Translations under genes and position numbers: made by a program | Source of the DNA: Anaerolinea sp. | GTDB taxonomy: Bacteria > Chloroflexota > Anaerolineae > Anaerolineales > Anaerolineaceae | Assembly (NCBI GenBank): GCA_013824385.1 | Contig: PNNU01000036.1 | Span: 1 to 14,266, forward strand | DNA: 14,266 nucleotides | Direction of reading: 5' to 3' | Shown here: positions 12,664-14,266 of the stretch, piece by piece | Layout: every line of letters starts with the position of its first letter | How positions within the stretch are numbered: the first letter of the stretch is position 1 | Notes under the pieces: generated by a model | The model's database searches: none | What the model saw: only the letters and a program-made list of their open reading frames with translations | What the model was told of the DNA's origin: nothing

Positions 12664-13067
12664 TGACCATTATGAAAAAAGAACTACTCGCTCGCTTCCT
12701 CGTGATATTTTTTATCTTTGTTGCTATCTCAATACCGATAGTCGGTCGATGGTTGACTTCAAAAGATCGAGAAAACACGATAGAGTTAAACGCAAAAGTA
12801 TATGAAGATGGCAGTTGGAGCACGGATCATGTCAAAGTTACAGCTGGTGAGCCCATTCACTTCAGAATAACCAGTGAGGATGTTGTCCATGGATTCGCGG
12901 TTGGCGGGTATGCCCTGACTCCACTAGAAGTGCTCCCAGGAGAATTTGTTGAAGCCACTCTAACTTTTAACGAACCCGGGGAATATACTTTTTTTTGCAC
13001 CCGTTGGTGCGGACCAAATCATACTAAGATGCGTGGAATAATTGAAGTCACAACTAAAAATAAGTGA
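12663..13067 (+). CDS. Second CuA-type cupredoxin, membrane anchored
   Basis: From ATG 12663 (TGATG overlap with the polyferredoxin stop) this is a 134-residue protein. It has a single N-terminal TM helix (~9-28) and a cupredoxin domain (~40-132). The CuA ligands are present: H76 in DVVHGFAVGGY, and CTRWCGPNHTKM with C112, C116, H120 and M123. CTxWCGxNH is close to the COX2 and NosZ CuA loop, which has CSxxCGxxH. It differs from the first cupredoxin by lacking the second helix. A third in-frame ATG at 12672 is also possible. The two CuA proteins may act in series or alternate. No terminator was found after the stop at 13067. Confidence 0.85.
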   Translation: MTIMKKELLARFLVIFFIFVAISIPIVGRWLTSKDRENTIELNAKVYEDGSWSTDHVKVTAGEPIHFRITSEDVVHGFAVGGYALTPLEVLPGEFVEATLTFNEPGEYTFFCTRWCGPNHTKMRGIIEVTTKNK

Positions 13068-13168
13068 TTTTTGGATTTCCAAATATCGAATTTGACAAGA
13101 GTAACCATACCGTTGCATTCTCAAATACTTATAAAGCCCTGGCGCTCATGTAGTCATGAAGCAGCGTG

Positions 13169-13174
13169 TATAAT
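13169..13174 (+). promoter_or_regulatory. Perfect -10 box just before the NarL-type regulator gene
   Basis: TATAAT (13169-13174) lies only 8 bp before ATG 13183. If used, transcription would begin at or next to the start codon, giving a leaderless message. No Shine-Dalgarno is visible before this ATG. The -35 is weak (TCATGT, 17 bp). An inverted repeat TCATG-N4-CATGA overlaps it (13146-13159). A separate TTGACA at 13092-13097 lacks a good -10. Confidence 0.45.
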
Positions 13175-13182
13175 TATAAGAT

Positions 13183-13857
13183 ATGACAACTCAATCTCAG
13201 ACCGTAATTCGAGTCGTGTTGGCCGATGACCATGTGGTCGTTCGCGCTGGAATTCGTAAATTTCTTGAACAAAGCGGGGATATCCAGGTAATTGGTGAAG
13301 CCTCTAATGGTCAGGAAGCCTGTGCTCTGCTGGAGCAACTTAAGCCTGATGTTGCAGTCCTTGATATCCAAATGCCATTGATGAGCGGGATAGAAGTCAC
13401 ACGGTGGATCCGAAGCCAACGATTATCCACAGGCATTTTGGTATTAACTGCTTACGATGACGAACCCTATGTTCAAGCTGTACTTCAGGCTGGTGCAAAT
13501 GGATATGTATTGAAGACAGCTGAACCAAGGGAAATTGTTGATGGTGTTATAGATGTGTACCATGGAAAATCTGTTTTAGATGCAACCCTCGCGCAAAAAC
13601 TGATTACCAAACTCGCAGGGAAATCTGAGACTGCCATGATTGAACCACTCACAGACCGTGAACTGCAGATTCTGACTTTAACAGCGAAAGGTTTTACAAA
13701 TAAAGCTATCGGAGTTCAATTGTCAATAAGTGATCGCACAGTGCAAAATCACCTGGCAAATGTTTTTCAGAAGCTAAATGCTGAAAGCCGTACTGAAGCA
13801 GTAATGCGAGCGGTTTCCTTGGGATTGATTTCGGTTAATGTTACTGAAAACTTTTGA
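13183..13857 (+). CDS. NarL/LuxR-family two-component response regulator
   Basis: This 224-residue regulator has a receiver domain (~8-125) with D15/D16, phospho-acceptor D61 (VAVLDIQMPLMSG), the LTAYDDE switch region and VLKTAEP with the conserved lysine. The C-terminal LuxR helix-turn-helix (~155-215) reads LTDRELQILTLTAKGFTNKAIG, then ISDRTVQNHLANVFQKLNAESR. It lies 115 bp after the CuA operon on the same strand, and the presumed cognate kinase gene begins about 50 nt downstream. It could control the redox operon, but no shared site was identified. It is the second two-component system in the window and unrelated in class to the first. Confidence 0.9.
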   Translation: MTTQSQTVIRVVLADDHVVVRAGIRKFLEQSGDIQVIGEASNGQEACALLEQLKPDVAVLDIQMPLMSGIEVTRWIRSQRLSTGILVLTAYDDEPYVQAVLQAGANGYVLKTAEPREIVDGVIDVYHGKSVLDATLAQKLITKLAGKSETAMIEPLTDRELQILTLTAKGFTNKAIGVQLSISDRTVQNHLANVFQKLNAESRTEAVMRAVSLGLISVNVTENF

Positions 13858-13909
13858 GTATATTATTCCCCAATGGAAAAGTATAAGACGATTGGAATTA
13901 AGGTGTTTT

Positions 13910-14266
13910 TTGATCGAGCATAACCACCTGAATAATAAAAAATCCTTTTTGAAGGGAAACGCACCTGGGTTTAGAGGTTTTACCCTTCAATTATTTTTAA
14001 TTACAGTCCTTCCATTGACCGTCCTCCTACTGGTGGTTGCATTCGGCAGCCAGGCACTCCATCATGAAGCCATGCGCAGCCTGGTGGGGGATCGGGACCT
14101 CAGGACTGTTCGCGCTGCGGCGAGTTCGTTGGAACGTGAAGTTTCTCATGTTAGCAGTTCTATTCAAATTCTATCCCGTACTCTTAATGGAAAACCTGAA
14201 TTTGATTCTCTGCCCTTAACCCCGCAAGAAATAACCGCCATTTTCGATGGCGGAATTGCATTATAT
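13910..14266 (+). CDS. Sensor kinase, N-terminal part (truncated by window end)
   Basis: The frame stays open to the last base. After a short basic N-terminus (about residues 1-25) there is one TM helix (LQLFLITVLPLTVLLLVVAF). A long extracytoplasmic helical region follows: HHEAMRSLVGDRDLRTVRAA, then SSLEREVSHVSSSIQILSRT. This matches the start of Cache-type sensor domains in histidine kinases. The start is uncertain. TTG 13910 has AAGGTG four nt upstream, which is tight, and TTG 13892 is an alternative. No catalytic domain is inside the window. Position after the NarL-type regulator supports a kinase. Codons continue past 14266. Confidence 0.65.
   Translation, partial: MIEHNHLNNKKSFLKGNAPGFRGFTLQLFLITVLPLTVLLLVVAFGSQALHHEAMRSLVGDRDLRTVRAAASSLEREVSHVSSSIQILSRTLNGKPEFDSLPLTPQEITAIFDGGIALY

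Noticed and set aside
10338..13067. Nitrous oxide reductase (nos) or cytochrome oxidase (cox) gene cluster
   Set aside because: The CuA motifs and the NosR/NapH-like protein point that way, but there is no NosZ His-rich catalytic domain, no NosD/NosL motif and no haem-copper subunit in the window.

Overview
The window looks like a piece of a Chloroflexota (Anaerolineae-like) chromosome. This is an inference from the mix of gene families: a Tat-exported YkuD L,D-transpeptidase with an SH3-like N-terminus, a class D-like sortase, SHOCT-tailed mini membrane proteins, a PCYCGC lipoprotein, and DUF1573 proteins. No rRNA or tRNA is present to confirm it. The common theme is metal (copper/iron) handling and redox chemistry at the cell surface.

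Layout. 1-517 is decayed DNA holding the C-terminal remnant of an HD-GYP protein. 518-4496 is read on the minus strand. From a good promoter at 4532-4560 it encodes a four-TM CCAHH membrane protein, a lipoprotein, a small His-tailed DUF2933-like protein, a DUF1573 protein and an L,D-transpeptidase. An FTR1/EfeU-type iron permease follows behind its own promoter, which carries a Fur-like box. From 4751 the plus strand carries an HMA metallochaperone-like protein, a Met/Gly-rich secreted PepSY-like protein, an OmpR/HisKA two-component pair and two SHOCT mini-proteins. A sortase lies on the minus strand (8668-9348). Next is a monocistronic DUF1573 gene interrupted by a TGA (9625-10119). A tightly coupled operon follows (10338-13067): PCYCGC lipoprotein, CuA-type cupredoxin, membrane polyferredoxin, second CuA-type cupredoxin. 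The window ends with a NarL-type response regulator and the start of its presumed sensor kinase.

Two observations stand out. First, the gene at 9625-10119 is probably a selenoprotein. An in-frame TGA directly follows a Cys codon, the frame stays open for 59 more codons of good DUF1573 sequence, and a perfect 7-bp hairpin with a GUU loop starts 12 nt after the TGA, where a bacterial SECIS should be. Second, the promoters of the Met-rich protein (5246) and of the SHOCT pair (8081) each carry four CTTTAC-like hexamers spaced exactly 11 bp apart, ending 10 bp before a -10-like hexamer. This is the expected layout for an OmpR-family activator, and the regulator encoded between them is the obvious candidate.

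Working model (inference): the sensor kinase, with a Met-rich outer loop, detects Cu(I) or a related metal or redox stress and drives the Met-rich protein and the SHOCT proteins. The HMA protein, DUF1573 proteins and CuA-type cupredoxins handle copper or thiol/selenol chemistry outside the membrane, and the polyferredoxin connects this to the quinone pool or the cytoplasm.
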